Shown in pieces: positions 1 to 7,090 of a DNA stretch of 11,275 nucleotides (positions are counted from its first letter, which is position 1; every line of letters starts with the position of its first letter). This DNA comes from Dunaliella salina (lineage: Eukaryota; Chlorophyta; Chlorophyceae; Chlamydomonadales; Dunaliellaceae), in contig MU070165.1 in the NCBI GenBank assembly GCA_002284615.2, positions 39,089 to 50,363 of the forward strand, read 5' to 3'. The position numbers and the translations under genes were made by a program. The notes beneath the pieces are model-generated. The model did no database searches and had not been told where the DNA came from. It saw nothing but the letters and a program-made list of their open reading frames with translations.

Positions 1-36
<36 letters not shown>
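1..36. repeat. (TG)18 microsatellite at the left edge
   Basis: Uninterrupted TG dinucleotides fill the first 36 bases and then give way to a GCATGC-rich stretch. The run is cut by the window edge, so its true length is unknown. The same dinucleotide in the same orientation closes the window on the right. Confidence 0.98.
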
Positions 37-37
<1 letters not shown>

Positions 38-260
38 ACTAGCGTGCAAGGATGCGCTTGCATGCCAGACCCATTTGTTTCTCGCATGCAGGTGCTTCTG
101 TGGCCACTACTCTTGTGCTTGCATGCAATTCCTATAGGATAACTGTTTTTGGCATGCTCGCTATTTTGCATGCACTGCTTTCTGTATGCGCTCCTTGTAA
201 GGTGAGGTGTTTGTGCAAGAAGCTCAGACACTTGCTGCAATGCTGGTGCAGGCATCTGCA
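37..260. other. GCATGC-rich stretch without a gene
   Basis: This stretch is rich in GCATGC and TTGCATGCA words, like the arrays that follow, but I cannot align it into a clear tandem unit. The reading frames here have no splice or codon pattern that suggests a gene. It may be a decayed copy of the neighbouring repeat families. Confidence 0.5.
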
Positions 261-384
261 GAATGCCCTGCTACAGTGCTTATGCACGCCCTATAATTAT
301 GCCCTGTTATGAATGCCCTGCTGCAATGCTTATGCAAGCCCTATCGTGAATGCTCTGCCGCAATGGTGATGCAAGCATCCGCTC
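261..384. repeat. Short minisatellite, 37-50 bp unit, about 3 copies
   Basis: Three copies start at 261, 311 and 348 with GAATGCCCTGCTRCARTG followed by CTTATGCAMGCCCTAT. The first copy is 50 bp because it holds an extra ATTATGCCCTGTT piece; the others are 37 bp. The period is not a multiple of three in any consistent way, and the short ORFs crossing it look incidental. The next ~260 bases (385-648) hold nothing that I can identify. Confidence 0.75.
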
Positions 385-648
385 TTGCAACTGCCTTGCT
401 GCGGCTGTTGCGGATGGCGACAATGTACAGAGATGTTTCAAAGATCTGTCTGTGTGCATCCTTGTGCATAAGCAATGTGTCTTATTATGCCTGTCCATGT
501 GAATGTTGATTGATCTTTCAATGTCCATGTTGGCGTATCTGAGCATGTCCTAGACGAGCGCAACCATGTGTGAACGCAGCAAATGATGCTTGAACAAGTG
601 TGCATGGCTCCTCACCTTCTGCGCTCCATCCACCACACTGCATTTTAC

Positions 649-1008
649 GCTCTGCAGCATGCATGCCTGCTCTGTGTGCGGTCAAATGATTATACACTCC
701 AATTTTTACTCCACTATATGCATACTTTCTCTGTGTGCAACCACATACTTGTGCGTTTTAACTTATGCTCTGCTGCTTGCCCTCCTGCTTTGTATGTGGC
801 TGCTAGCTTGCGCGCTTTCAATTTTGCTCCGCTGCATGCATGCCCTCTGTGTGCGGCCACAAGCTTGCACATTCTATTTTACCACATGCCTGTATGCTAA
901 TTTACCACATGCCTGTGTGCCTTAACTCATGCTCTGCTGTATATCCTGCTTTGTAAGTGGCTGCATGCATGTGCGCTTTTATTTTTGCTCCACAGTATGC
1001 ATGCCAAC
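649..1008. repeat. 59 bp minisatellite, block 1 (about 6 copies)
   Basis: Copies begin at about 649, 708, 767, 826, 931 and 987 with GCTCYGCTGCATGCATGCC, then CTCTGTGTGCGGCCAC, then GCTTGTGCGCTTTAACTTA or TTTCATTTT. The step is 59 bp except between 826 and 931. That interval is 105 bp because it contains an extra 23 bp direct duplication (TTTACCACATGCCTGT at 878 and 901). A 59 bp period shifts frame every copy, so the ORFs over it are not coding evidence. The last copy runs into the inverted repeat that starts at 1021. Confidence 0.9.
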
Positions 1009-1020
1009 CCTGAGGAAGAG

Positions 1021-1191
1021 TGGGGCCGATTGCGCCTTTGGCCAGTGCATTGGCTTCTGCTGCAGCCCAGGTCACTTGCTGGCCAGCTATAGCCTGATAC
1101 ACCTTCCTGCATGTGTCAGGCTATAGCTGGCCAGCAAGTGACCTGGGCTGCAGCAGAAGCCAAGGCACTGGCCATAGGCGCAGTTGGCCCC
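1021..1191. repeat. Long inverted repeat (fold-back) with a 10-base loop
   Basis: The left arm (1021-1102) and right arm (1113-1191) are reverse complements over about 80 bp. I count only a handful of mismatches plus a two-base indel near the loop. The loop is CTTCCTGCAT (1103-1112). Matching landmarks are CTATAGCTGGCCAGCAAGTG on the right arm and its complement on the left. A transcript from either strand would fold into one long hairpin. It separates two blocks of the 59 bp minisatellite and shares no sequence with them, which suggests an insertion. It could be a small fold-back transposon, a source of small RNAs, or a recent inverted duplication. I see no clear target-site duplication. Confidence 0.93.
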
Positions 1192-1306
1192 GCCTTTTCT
1201 GCCCTGGCCCCACTCCAATTCTGAACGGTTCTGATGGGGATCCGCCTAGCTTCGCTCTAAATGTTATAAGGCTGTGACCGTTTACATGGCGGAATCCCCT
1301 GAGTGT

Positions 1307-1712
1307 GAGGCTGCATCATTGTGCGCTCTAAGTTATGCTCCGCTGCATGCATGCCCGCTCTGTGTGCGGCCATGTGCTTGTGCGCTTTCATTTTTGCTCT
1401 GCTGCATGTGTACCTGCTCTGTGTACGCCCGCTGTGTGCTTTTTCTGATGCTCCTTTGCATGCGTATTCGCTCAGTGCGGCCATGGTTTTTTTGCTTTAA
1501 CTTATGCTCTGCTGCATGCATGCCTGCTCTCTGTGTGGCTGCATGCTTGTGCACTTTCATCTTTGCTCCGCTTGCATGCATGCCTGCTCTGTATGGAGCC
1601 ACATGCTTGTACGTTTTAACTTATACTCCGCTGCACGTATTCCTGCATTGTATGTGGCTGCTTGCTTGTGTGCTTCCTGTTGTGCCTGCTCTGTGTGCGG
1701 CCATGTGCTTGT
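1307..1712. repeat. 59 bp minisatellite, block 2 (about 6.5 copies)
   Basis: This is the same family as 649-1008. Copies begin near 1337, 1396, 1450, 1506, 1565 and 1625, with partial copies at each end. Steps are 59, 54, 56, 59 and 60 bp. The core TGCATGCATGCCTGCTCTG is well kept. The 170-codon plus-strand ORF that runs through it survives because the unit is poor in stops, not because a gene is present. The 115 bases between the hairpin and this block (1192-1306) hold nothing identifiable. Confidence 0.9.
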
Positions 1713-1810
1713 GTACAGAGCAGAGACACCAGTTGACACGTGGGCCATGGCTGTGTGCCCTGCTGCTGTTTTTTGACTTGTTTTGATGCTCATTCCAGTA
1801 TACTATGACC

Positions 1811-2226
1811 TTTGGCAACTCCTGTGCACCTTTTCTATGCACGTACCATTTTAATCGCTTTGTGCAGGGCCGTGTGTTTGTGTGTAAAGCCATTTTCCAA
1901 ACTTCCCTGCCTGCATGCTCAGTGCAGGGCCTTGTGCTCGTGTGTAAAGCCACTTTCCAAGCTTGCATGCATGTTCTGTGCAGTGCTGTGTGCTAGTGTG
2001 AGGAGCCCTATTCCAAGCTTTTTTGTATGCATTCATGTTCTGTGCAGGGCCGTGTGCTTGTGCGTGAAGCCATGCACTCCGCAGGGCCACGTGCTCACGT
2101 GCAATGCCATTTCCCAAGCTTTCCTGCATATATACATGCTCCCTGCTGGGTTGACTGCTCATGTGCAGAGCCATTTTTCAAGCTATCCGGCATGTATGCA
2201 TGCTCAGTGCAGGGTAAGGAATAATG
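1811..2226. repeat. 64/37 bp minisatellite, higher-order block A
   Basis: The block opens with a leader TTTGGCAACTCCTGTGCACC at 1811. Monomers starting GCAGGGCC follow at 1864, 1924, 1980, 2044, 2081, 2145 and 2209. Long monomers (56-64 bp) carry AAAGCCATTTTCCAAGCTT and then GCATGCATGCTC. The short 37 bp monomer at 2044 carries GCGTGAAGCCATGCACTCC instead. The whole arrangement is repeated in block B. Confidence 0.88.
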
Positions 2227-2259
2227 CCCATGCACCTAGCGCCTAGGTAAAGTACAATC

Positions 2260-2585
2260 TTTGGCAACTTCTGTGCACATCATCTGTGCAACTGCCATTT
2301 TCGTCGCTTCGTGCTGGGCCGGGTGCTCGTGTGCAAAGCCATTTTCCAAGCCTAAAATCCAAGCTTTTTTCCATGCTTGTGTGCTCTGTGCAGGGCTGGG
2401 TGCCCATGTGCAAAGCTATTTTCCAAGCTTTCCTGCATGCTTGTGTGCTTTGTGCAGGGCCGCGTGCTTGTGCGTGAAGCCATGCTCTGTGCAGGGCCGT
2501 TTGATCGTGTGCAAAGCCATTTTCCGAGCTTGCCTGCCTGCTTGCGCGCTCTCTGCAGGGCCGCGTGCTCGTGCGTGAAGCCATG
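2260..2585. repeat. 64/37 bp minisatellite, higher-order block B
   Basis: The leader recurs as TTTGGCAACTTCTGTGCACA at 2260, 449 bp after its first appearance. Monomers then begin at 2313, 2390, 2454, 2491 and 2555. The 77 bp first step contains a small internal duplication of the CCAAGC part. The 37 bp short type recurs at 2454, and the last copy (2555) is of the same short GCGTGAAGCC type. Between the blocks lies a small palindrome, CCTAG-CGC-CTAGG (2235-2247). Confidence 0.88.
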
Positions 2586-2589
2586 GCGT

Positions 2590-3260
2590 CAGCTGCAGTT
2601 GTTGTGTGGGCGGCAGCTGTGTGCCCTGCTGCTGCACCAGAGAGCTTGGTTGCAAGCTTCGTGACAGGTGCGACGCTGACATCGCCTGCTTTTTGGCCGA
2701 TGTGGGTTGCTTGTGATGGTGTTTGATGTTGGTAACCTCTTTCAGAGTGTCAGGGGCTGATGCATGGCCGTCATGTGGGTGGCGGCCTGTCCTTGCTCGC
2801 TGCACCCGGGAGCTTGGTGGCAAGCTTTGTGATGGTTTGACTTTGCCTAATGAAATTAATGCAGGCTGCTTATGATGGTGTTATGCGTGGTCCCTTGTTG
2901 CTGAGAGCTTGGTGGCAAGCTTCACGTCTGACATTGATGGTGCCTTTTGAATTAATAAATATTGCTTGTGATGGTGTTCGATGTTGGTCACTTGTTTCAG
3001 AGTATTGGGGGTTGATGCAGGGACGTCGTGTGGGCAGCAGCTGTGTGCCCTGATGCTGCACCCCAGAGCTCGGTGGTAAGCTTCGTAACAGGTGTGGCAT
3101 TGACAGTGCTGTTGAAACTACTAGTTGCTTGTGATGGTGTTCGATGTTGGTCATTTGTTTCAGAGTATTGGGGGCTGACACAGGGTCGTTCTGTGGGCGG
3201 CAGCTGTGTGCCCTGATGCTGCACCCAAGAGCTCGGTGGTAAGCTTCATGACAAGTCAGA
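2590..3260. repeat. About 165 bp tandem repeat, 4 copies
   Basis: The landmark GTGGGCGGCAGCTGTGTGCC occurs at 2606, 2775 (diverged), 3030 and 3193. Each is followed by CTGATGCTGCACC, GAGCTYGGTGG and AAGCTTCRTRACAGGTG. Each unit ends in GCTTGTGATGGTGTTCGATG and TTTCAGAGTATTGGGGG. Steps are 169, 255 and 163 bp. The long middle step contains an extra partial copy around 2870-2935. The ORFs here are short and shift frame between copies. Another GTGGTGGTGTTTGATGTTG fragment at about 3307 shows that the family trails into the next array. Confidence 0.88.
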
Positions 3261-3350
3261 CGTGAATGTTCCCTCCTTATCAGCGCTGGTCGATTTTGGT
3301 TACTTGTGGTGGTGTTTGATGTTGCTCAATTGTTTAGGTAGGGGGCCAAC

Positions 3351-3690
3351 ACTGGCGGATCTCTCTCTGATATTGCGTGGTATTGTTGGCACTGGCTGCT
3401 CCGTCTCTTGTCCTGCACGGCTTGACTGACACTGGTGGCTCGCTCCCTGATATTGTGCAGCAACTGCTGAAATTGGCGGCTCCATCACTGGTATTTCAAG
3501 ACCTTGCTGGCGTTGGCAGCGTATTGCGCGGAACCGCTTACTCTTCCTGCTCCCTCTCTGGTGTTGCGTAGCATCGCTGACACTTGCGGCTCTCTTTTAT
3601 CGCGTGGCATTGCTGCTCTGTATTGCATAGTATTGCTCAGGCTCTCTAGTGTTGCATGGCGTAGCTGACACTGGCGGCTCCCAGTTTGGT
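3351..3690. repeat. 40 bp minisatellite, about 8-9 copies
   Basis: Copies start with ACTGGCGGCTC at 3351, 3391, 3431, 3471 and 3511, then less regularly at 3540, 3582 and 3670. The second half of the unit is CTCTCTGATATTGCGTGGYATTG followed by TGCTGAC. The first five steps are almost exactly 40 bp. The motif GCTGACACTGG recurs once more at about 3868, inside the exon-like island, so the island may partly derive from this family. Confidence 0.85.
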
Positions 3691-3782
3691 TGTATCTGTT
3701 GAAGGCAATCTTCATGGCATTGGTTGACACGGGCTAAGATTGGATAATCCTGGTTGTCGTCTGTACAATAAGTCTTGTATTT

Positions 3783-3910
3783 AAGCCGGAGCTCGTGGAG
3801 GCCTCCAAGTATGCGCTGGTGTTATTCGATCAGCATTGCTCTTGATGGTGGCTTGTTTTTTGGCAGGGCTGACACTGGAGCCGGAGCTTGTGGAAGCTGG
3901 CGTGTATGTG
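3783..3910 (+). repeat. Duplicated 33-base segment (3783-3815 and 3878-3910) with coding-like divergence
   Basis: The two copies lie 95 bp apart. In the frame that stays open, both read PELVEA followed after two residues by Y. Within the shared codons the three differences (CTC/CTT, GAG/GAA, GCC/GCT) are all at third positions and all synonymous. That pattern fits an exon or exon-part duplication under protein constraint, but three sites are too few to be sure. Confidence 0.5.
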
Positions 3911-4108
3911 CAGCAGTGTTTCCTAGGAGGAAGTGGAGGGTCAGGGCAGCAGCTGCACCATCAAGAGCAGCAGCAGCAGCAGCAGCAGCAGAAAGGAGAG
4001 AATGGAGCCGATGGCCCAGCTGCTGGTTTCTTGGATGCGTACCTGCAAGCTCATGGATCCTGCCTAGCATGGGAGGTCTCACGCTTCTCACAGGTGTGTG
4101 TGACGTAG
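3836..4108 (+). CDS. Possible exon with polyglutamine run; function unknown
   Basis: An open frame of 90 codons contains a likely exon. A pyrimidine-rich TTGTTTTTTGGCAG ends at 3866 (candidate acceptor), and CAG|GTGTGTG at 4093/4094 is a candidate donor, giving about 227 bp. The product would contain LEPELVEAGVYVQQ, a Gly-Ser linker, HHQE followed by eight Gln, an acidic or neutral stretch, and FLDAYLQAHGSCLAWE near the end. PolyQ runs are common in eukaryotic regulatory proteins, but I do not recognise a family. The (CAG)8 could equally be a plain microsatellite; a polyalanine frame over the same bases is also open. The start resembles the upstream 40 bp minisatellite, which weakens the coding case. 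No promoter or partner exon was identified. Confidence 0.28.
   Translation: MLLMVACFLAGLTLEPELVEAGVYVQQCFLGGSGGSGQQLHHQEQQQQQQQQKGENGADGPAAGFLDAYLQAHGSCLAWEVSRFSQVCVT
3968..3991. repeat. (CAG)8 trinucleotide run
   Basis: Eight perfect CAG triplets follow GAG. They read as Gln in the open plus-strand frame of the exon-like island and as Ala or Ser in the other two. Length variation between individuals is expected for such a run. Confidence 0.97.
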
Positions 4109-4127
4109 GCTCAGCAGTAATGCCTTT

Positions 4128-4128
<1 letters not shown>

Positions 4129-4213
<85 letters not shown>

Positions 4214-4262
4214 CCCGCACNTGTGTGTGTGTGTGTGTGCGCGCGCCCGCACATGCGCATGC
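4129..4262. repeat. (GT)39, (GC)n and (TG)9 purine-pyrimidine tract with one N
   Basis: GT repeats run from 4129 to 4206, then GCGCGCGCCCGCAC, an N at 4221, (TG)9 at 4222-4239 and a second exact GCGCGCGCCCGCAC at 4239-4252, followed by ATGCGCATGCG. Nearly all of it alternates purine and pyrimidine, the classic condition for left-handed Z-DNA. The long Cys-Val and His-Thr ORFs here are artefacts of the dinucleotide run. Confidence 0.97.
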
Positions 4263-4483
4263 GTGCTGACAGGCTTGTGTTTGACCTTCAGAATTTCAGA
4301 GATCAAAGCTCAGGGTATGGGACTCTTGCAAGGTCAAGGCAGTCTTCTCATGACCTTGGAAGAGCCAGGAAGAATCCCCTAATATGAGCTGCAATCTCTC
4401 AAATTATGAAGCTCTCACACATATCTGTTAGAGTATGTGTGCATGCAGACCGTTATTCATGAGGAAATCAAGGGAGTAAAGGG
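4263..4483. other. Spacer without an identified gene
   Basis: After the dinucleotide tract I see no repeat, splice-bounded exon or RNA gene. The sequence is more A/T-rich than the region to the left. It leads into the GGGTCATCC repeats from 4484. Confidence 0.4.
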
Positions 4484-4943
4484 GAGGAGGTCGCCTACTC
4501 ATGCAGGGTCATCCGTGAAAATATTACAAAGAAAGGTTGTACAAGCTAAGGATGGAGGTATCCCCTCATCCATGGTTGTGATATAGTACAAACGTTGTAT
4601 GGTGATCTCATGCACATTCAACCAGGGTCACCCATGAGAAAAGAATAGGAACACAAGTGAGACAGAAAGTGAGAGGCATTGTGTTCACTCAGGGTCATCC
4701 ATGAGAATGTTACAGAGAAGGGTTTTACATGAAGGATAAAGGCATCGTGTCCAATAATGGTCATCCATGTGACCCAAGCGAGATCTTTTTATGGAGATCT
4801 CATGCTCATCATACCAGGGTCATCCATGAGAAAGGAACAGGATCAACAGTGACGGAAGAAAGCGGTAGGAGGCATTGTGTTCATTCAGGGTCATCCAAGA
4901 GAGAGAAGCAGGTTGGTAAGCAAAAGGATTAGAAAAGGTGAGA
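4484..4943. repeat. About 190 bp degenerate tandem repeat with GGGTCATCCATGAGA motif
   Basis: The segment CAGGGTCATCCATGAGAA recurs at about 4504, 4627, 4689, 4817 and 4887. Alternate copies are more alike. 4504, 4689 and 4887 are each preceded by a GCATTGTGTTCAYTC-like phrase, and the first two are followed by TTACARAGAAGGGTT. 4627 and 4817 are each preceded by a GATCTCATGC phrase and followed by AAAGAAYAGG. The higher-order period is therefore 185-198 bp, with about 2.5 copies. No convincing protein is encoded. Confidence 0.78.
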
Positions 4944-5027
4944 CCTAGTGTTTCCCTTAGGGTCATTGCTGAGACATCGGAGCGATCATGGCGTGGAAAT
5001 TTCGTATTGTTTCCGCAAGAAAGGTAC

Positions 5028-5165
5028 AAGAATGGAAGTCGAAGGATGGGAGAAGGGCGCCCATGAGATCCATGAGAAAGGTTCAGAGGGGAGCCATGAG
5101 AAAGGTGCTCAAATGGAAGACGAAGGATGGGAGAAATGGAAGTCGAAGGGAAGGGAGAATGAAGG
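5028..5165. repeat. GA-rich short repeat
   Basis: The phrase ATGGAAGTCGAAGGATGGGA occurs three times with changes, at about 5032, 5113 and 5137. Copies of CATGAGAAAGGT lie between the first two. The plus-strand ORF crossing it (4948-5307) gives a Glu/Lys/Gly-rich low-complexity peptide that simply mirrors the repeat. Confidence 0.65.
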
Positions 5166-5312
5166 AAGGACTGTGTCCATCCAGAGCAATCTTCAAGCCT
5201 TAGGCTATACAATTCTCAGTTGTCTTACAATGGGCAGAGGACTTGTGAAATTATTACTGCCGTGCAGGACTGCCATAGGTGGGTTAAAAGGCATAAAGAA
5301 TTCATGAATTGG

Positions 5313-5470
5313 CCATGGAGAAAGTGTGGGGGCCTTATGCCCTGAAAGCCCATGAAAAGTAGTGGGAAAGATATGGTGGTATCTTGTGCACCTCATGTAA
5401 AGTCGTGGGAAAGTGCGTAGGCACATTGTGCTCCCATCGTTCCCAAAAACTATGGGGATGGTATGCAGGT
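5313..5470. repeat. Degenerate 37-43 bp repeat
   Basis: Loose copies begin at about 5313, 5350 and 5393 with CATGNAAAGTNGTGGGAAAG and end with a TTGTGCWCC-like phrase. A more diverged copy may start near 5435. The similarity decays rightward; phrases such as CTTCCATGGGGGTACCGTGCTC near 5620 may be further remnants. Confidence 0.5.
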
Positions 5471-6175
5471 GTCATGAGCCCCCGTCCGTAGAACAATGAG
5501 ACGTGGTTCAGAATGGATGCATCCTTTGCTACTTACCCCTGTTTTCAAATGTGGAGGCACCTTGGACCCCTATTGCAACCTCGTAAAACCCCTGGGGATA
5601 AGAGATAAACATCTGGTGCTTCCATGGGGGTACCGTGCTCGCCGAAGACTTGTGTAGAAGTATGGGGGTTGTATCAAATATGTAAGCATTAAAACATAAA
5701 GCATTAGGAATACATGTACCCGTATGTTTAGTCACCTCTGCTCTCTGTTGTGTTCACACCTGGAGGCCTTAAAGGGATCTCGTGTCTGCAGGGGTCTCCT
5801 TCAGGAGTTCATCTACCTAAGTGTTGCACATCAGGAGTAGCAATCCCACAATTGTACACCGTACATATTGCGTTCTTCCTGCCAGAAAGCTGATACATCT
5901 GGCATATTTGTATGGAATCGGCCAACCCTAATCATGAAGCACCCCACTCTTGCACATGTTATGAAGGTGCGGGATATCATGTAATTTTTTGGAAATCCAT
6001 GACTTCAGTAGTACTACTGTGATATTACATACATATTACAGTAGTACAAACCCCAAATTTATAAAAATTTTCTTGGGTTGCATGGGTGGTGGACTTTCCA
6101 ACCTCAGGAGTTGGCTGGTCATGTTCTTGTGAGGTCATTTAAAACAGGAAGGGGACAGACAAGAATCTAGGTATA
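5471..6175. other. About 700 bases without an identified gene
   Basis: I find no long open frame and no splice-bounded exon that I trust. The 68-codon minus-strand ORF at 5529-5735 has nothing recognisable. Repeat remnants fade out by about 5680. The only structured element is the small hairpin at 6006-6047. Confidence 0.5.
6006..6047. repeat. Small hairpin containing a 14 bp perfect palindrome
   Basis: CAGTAGTACTACTG at 6006-6019 is its own reverse complement. In addition GTACTACTGT (6011-6020) pairs with ACAGTAGTAC (6038-6047), and the pairing continues imperfectly inward. The two structures are mutually exclusive. It is followed by AT-rich sequence. No terminator or RNA class fits clearly. 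Confidence 0.7.
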
Positions 6176-6341
6176 GATGGCATTCAGATTGCAGACAAAT
6201 GCAGTGCAAGCTTGTCCCCCTCTAGTACTCCCTGTTCATGAACTTGAATGCTATGTCACCAGTGCTGGGCTGTGCAGAAGGTCCCTCTGCATACCCTCAC
6301 CCCCCCCACCTTCACACTGGGCATGGAGTGCGTCACCATCT

Positions 6342-6755
6342 TCAGGTGCAAGCATCTGCGCTTACCACCATGCTCTTATTCACCATCATCAGCTCCATCA
6401 AGCTCCTCCATCTCGTCATTTCCAAGAGGGCTTGTGCAGAAGCTATCATGCTGTTCATGTCTCTGTCTGCCAGCGCTTTTCTAAAATCAAGCCAATAAAC
6501 AGAGGGGGGTAACCGTTGTTGCAGTCTCCTCCAAACTTTTTTGAGCCTGCTGAAGCATCCAACACACAAACTTTTGATGCAGGTCTGCTCTTTCTGTTCA
6601 TCAGGGACATTCCTCAGAAAAAAATTTGGGAAGTTGGTTTCCCAATCTTGACCCCTGCCTGAACCACCACCAAATAATAAACATTTTGTTCGGTTTGGGC
6701 AGCTCTGATTTTGATCTGGCCATATCGCAGCATCTGCAGACAGCAACTGGATCAT
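6342..6755 (-). CDS. Unrecognised coding-like segment, minus strand
   Basis: The frame stays open for 137 codons. It includes a Gly-rich piece with LLFGGGSGRGQDWETNFPNF, then VPDEQKEQTCIKSLCVGC and a basic helix-like stretch KKVWRRLQQRLPP, and ends after ALLEMTRWRSLMELMM. On the minus strand a good acceptor (TTGCTGTCTGCAG) lies just upstream, ending at 6749. A second acceptor (TTGATTTTAG) lies inside at 6481. From there a different frame gives a short acidic tail ending GNDEMEELDGADDGE and a stop at 6376-6378. Only one frame can be right for the terminal part, and I cannot choose. I recognise no domain. It could be exons of a divergent gene, a transposon remnant, or chance openness. Confidence 0.25.
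   Translation of the reverse strand: MIQLLSADAAIWPDQNQSCPNRTKCLLFGGGSGRGQDWETNFPNFFLRNVPDEQKEQTCIKSLCVGCFSRLKKVWRRLQQRLPPSVYWLDFRKALADRDMNSMIASAQALLEMTRWRSLMELMMVNKSMVVSADACT
6376..6480 (-). CDS. Alternative terminal exon with acidic C-terminus, minus strand
   Basis: Directly after the minus-strand acceptor CTTGATTTTAG a frame opens for 34 codons and a stop. It begins KSAGRQRHEQHDSF and ends in a strongly acidic tail (GNDEMEELDGADDGE). Acidic tails at a stop codon, next to a clean pyrimidine-rich acceptor, are typical of real last exons. This frame conflicts with the longer unspliced frame over the same bases. No upstream exon with matching phase could be proved. Confidence 0.25.
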   Translation of the reverse strand, partial: KSAGRQRHEQHDSFCTSPLGNDEMEELDGADDGE

Positions 6756-6760
6756 AAGTG

Positions 6761-7078
6761 TTAGGACCTGGCCCTTTCAATACACTGGCAAAGTTTGGTG
6801 CGGTAACTGTCTGCAGGTCCTGAGTAATATCCTCTTTCCCACACAATTGTGACCTTCCTCTTGCCAATAAGGCTCATCGTTTTATCTCTGGACTTATGGA
6901 TTTTTTTTCCCAAAATTCCAAACAGCCAAACTACCTGGCTGAAGGTTACGATACCTAATGTTATGTAATGTGATGTGATGTGATGTGATTTAATGCGGTG
7001 TAATGTAATGTAATGTAATGTGATGTAATGTATACTAGCGCTGATGAATGTGCTGCAGCCCTCTTGAGCCCTCTGCAT
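6761..7078 (-). CDS. Weak coding candidate, minus strand
   Basis: A 105-codon open frame starts inside the TGTAA microsatellite and ends at a stop after CQCIERARS. Only its last part, from about MSLIGKRKVTIVWERGYYS onward, looks like protein. A possible donor (GGGCCAG|GTCCTAAC on the minus strand) lies just before the stop and faces the acceptor used by the segment at 6342-6755, but the phase would lead into a different frame there. I recognise no family. Confidence 0.15.
   Translation of the reverse strand: MQRAQEGCSTFISASIHYITLHYITLHRIKSHHITSHYITLGIVTFSQVVWLFGILGKKIHKSRDKTMSLIGKRKVTIVWERGYYSGPADSYRTKLCQCIERARS
6956..7032. repeat. (TGTAA/TGTGA)n pentanucleotide microsatellite
   Basis: About 15 units of TGTAA and TGTGA alternate in small blocks: first mostly TGTGA, then TGTAA, with one TGCGG variant. 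The minus-strand peptide rich in HYITLHYIT is a by-product. Confidence 0.93.
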
Positions 7079-7090
7079 CCTGAGGCTGCA

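Noticed and set aside
1274..1786. 170-codon plus-strand ORF
   Set aside because: It lies almost wholly in the 59 bp minisatellite, whose period shifts frame each copy, and it encodes Cys/Leu/Ala-rich repeat sequence with no domain.
1851..2823. Several 100-144 codon ORFs on both strands
   Set aside because: All are shadows of the 64/37 bp and ~165 bp arrays; similar frames open on both strands at once.
3775..4269. 164-codon plus-strand ORF, and Cys-Val / His-Thr frames on both strands over the dinucleotide tract
   Set aside because: Their length comes from the (GT)39 run, which has no stops in several frames. The only plausible coding part is the shorter frame at 3836-4108.
4948..5307. 119-codon Glu/Lys/Gly-rich plus-strand ORF and its minus-strand counterpart at 4820-5212
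   Set aside because: Both follow the GA-rich repeat and the GGGTCATCC repeat; the peptides are low-complexity and mirror each other.
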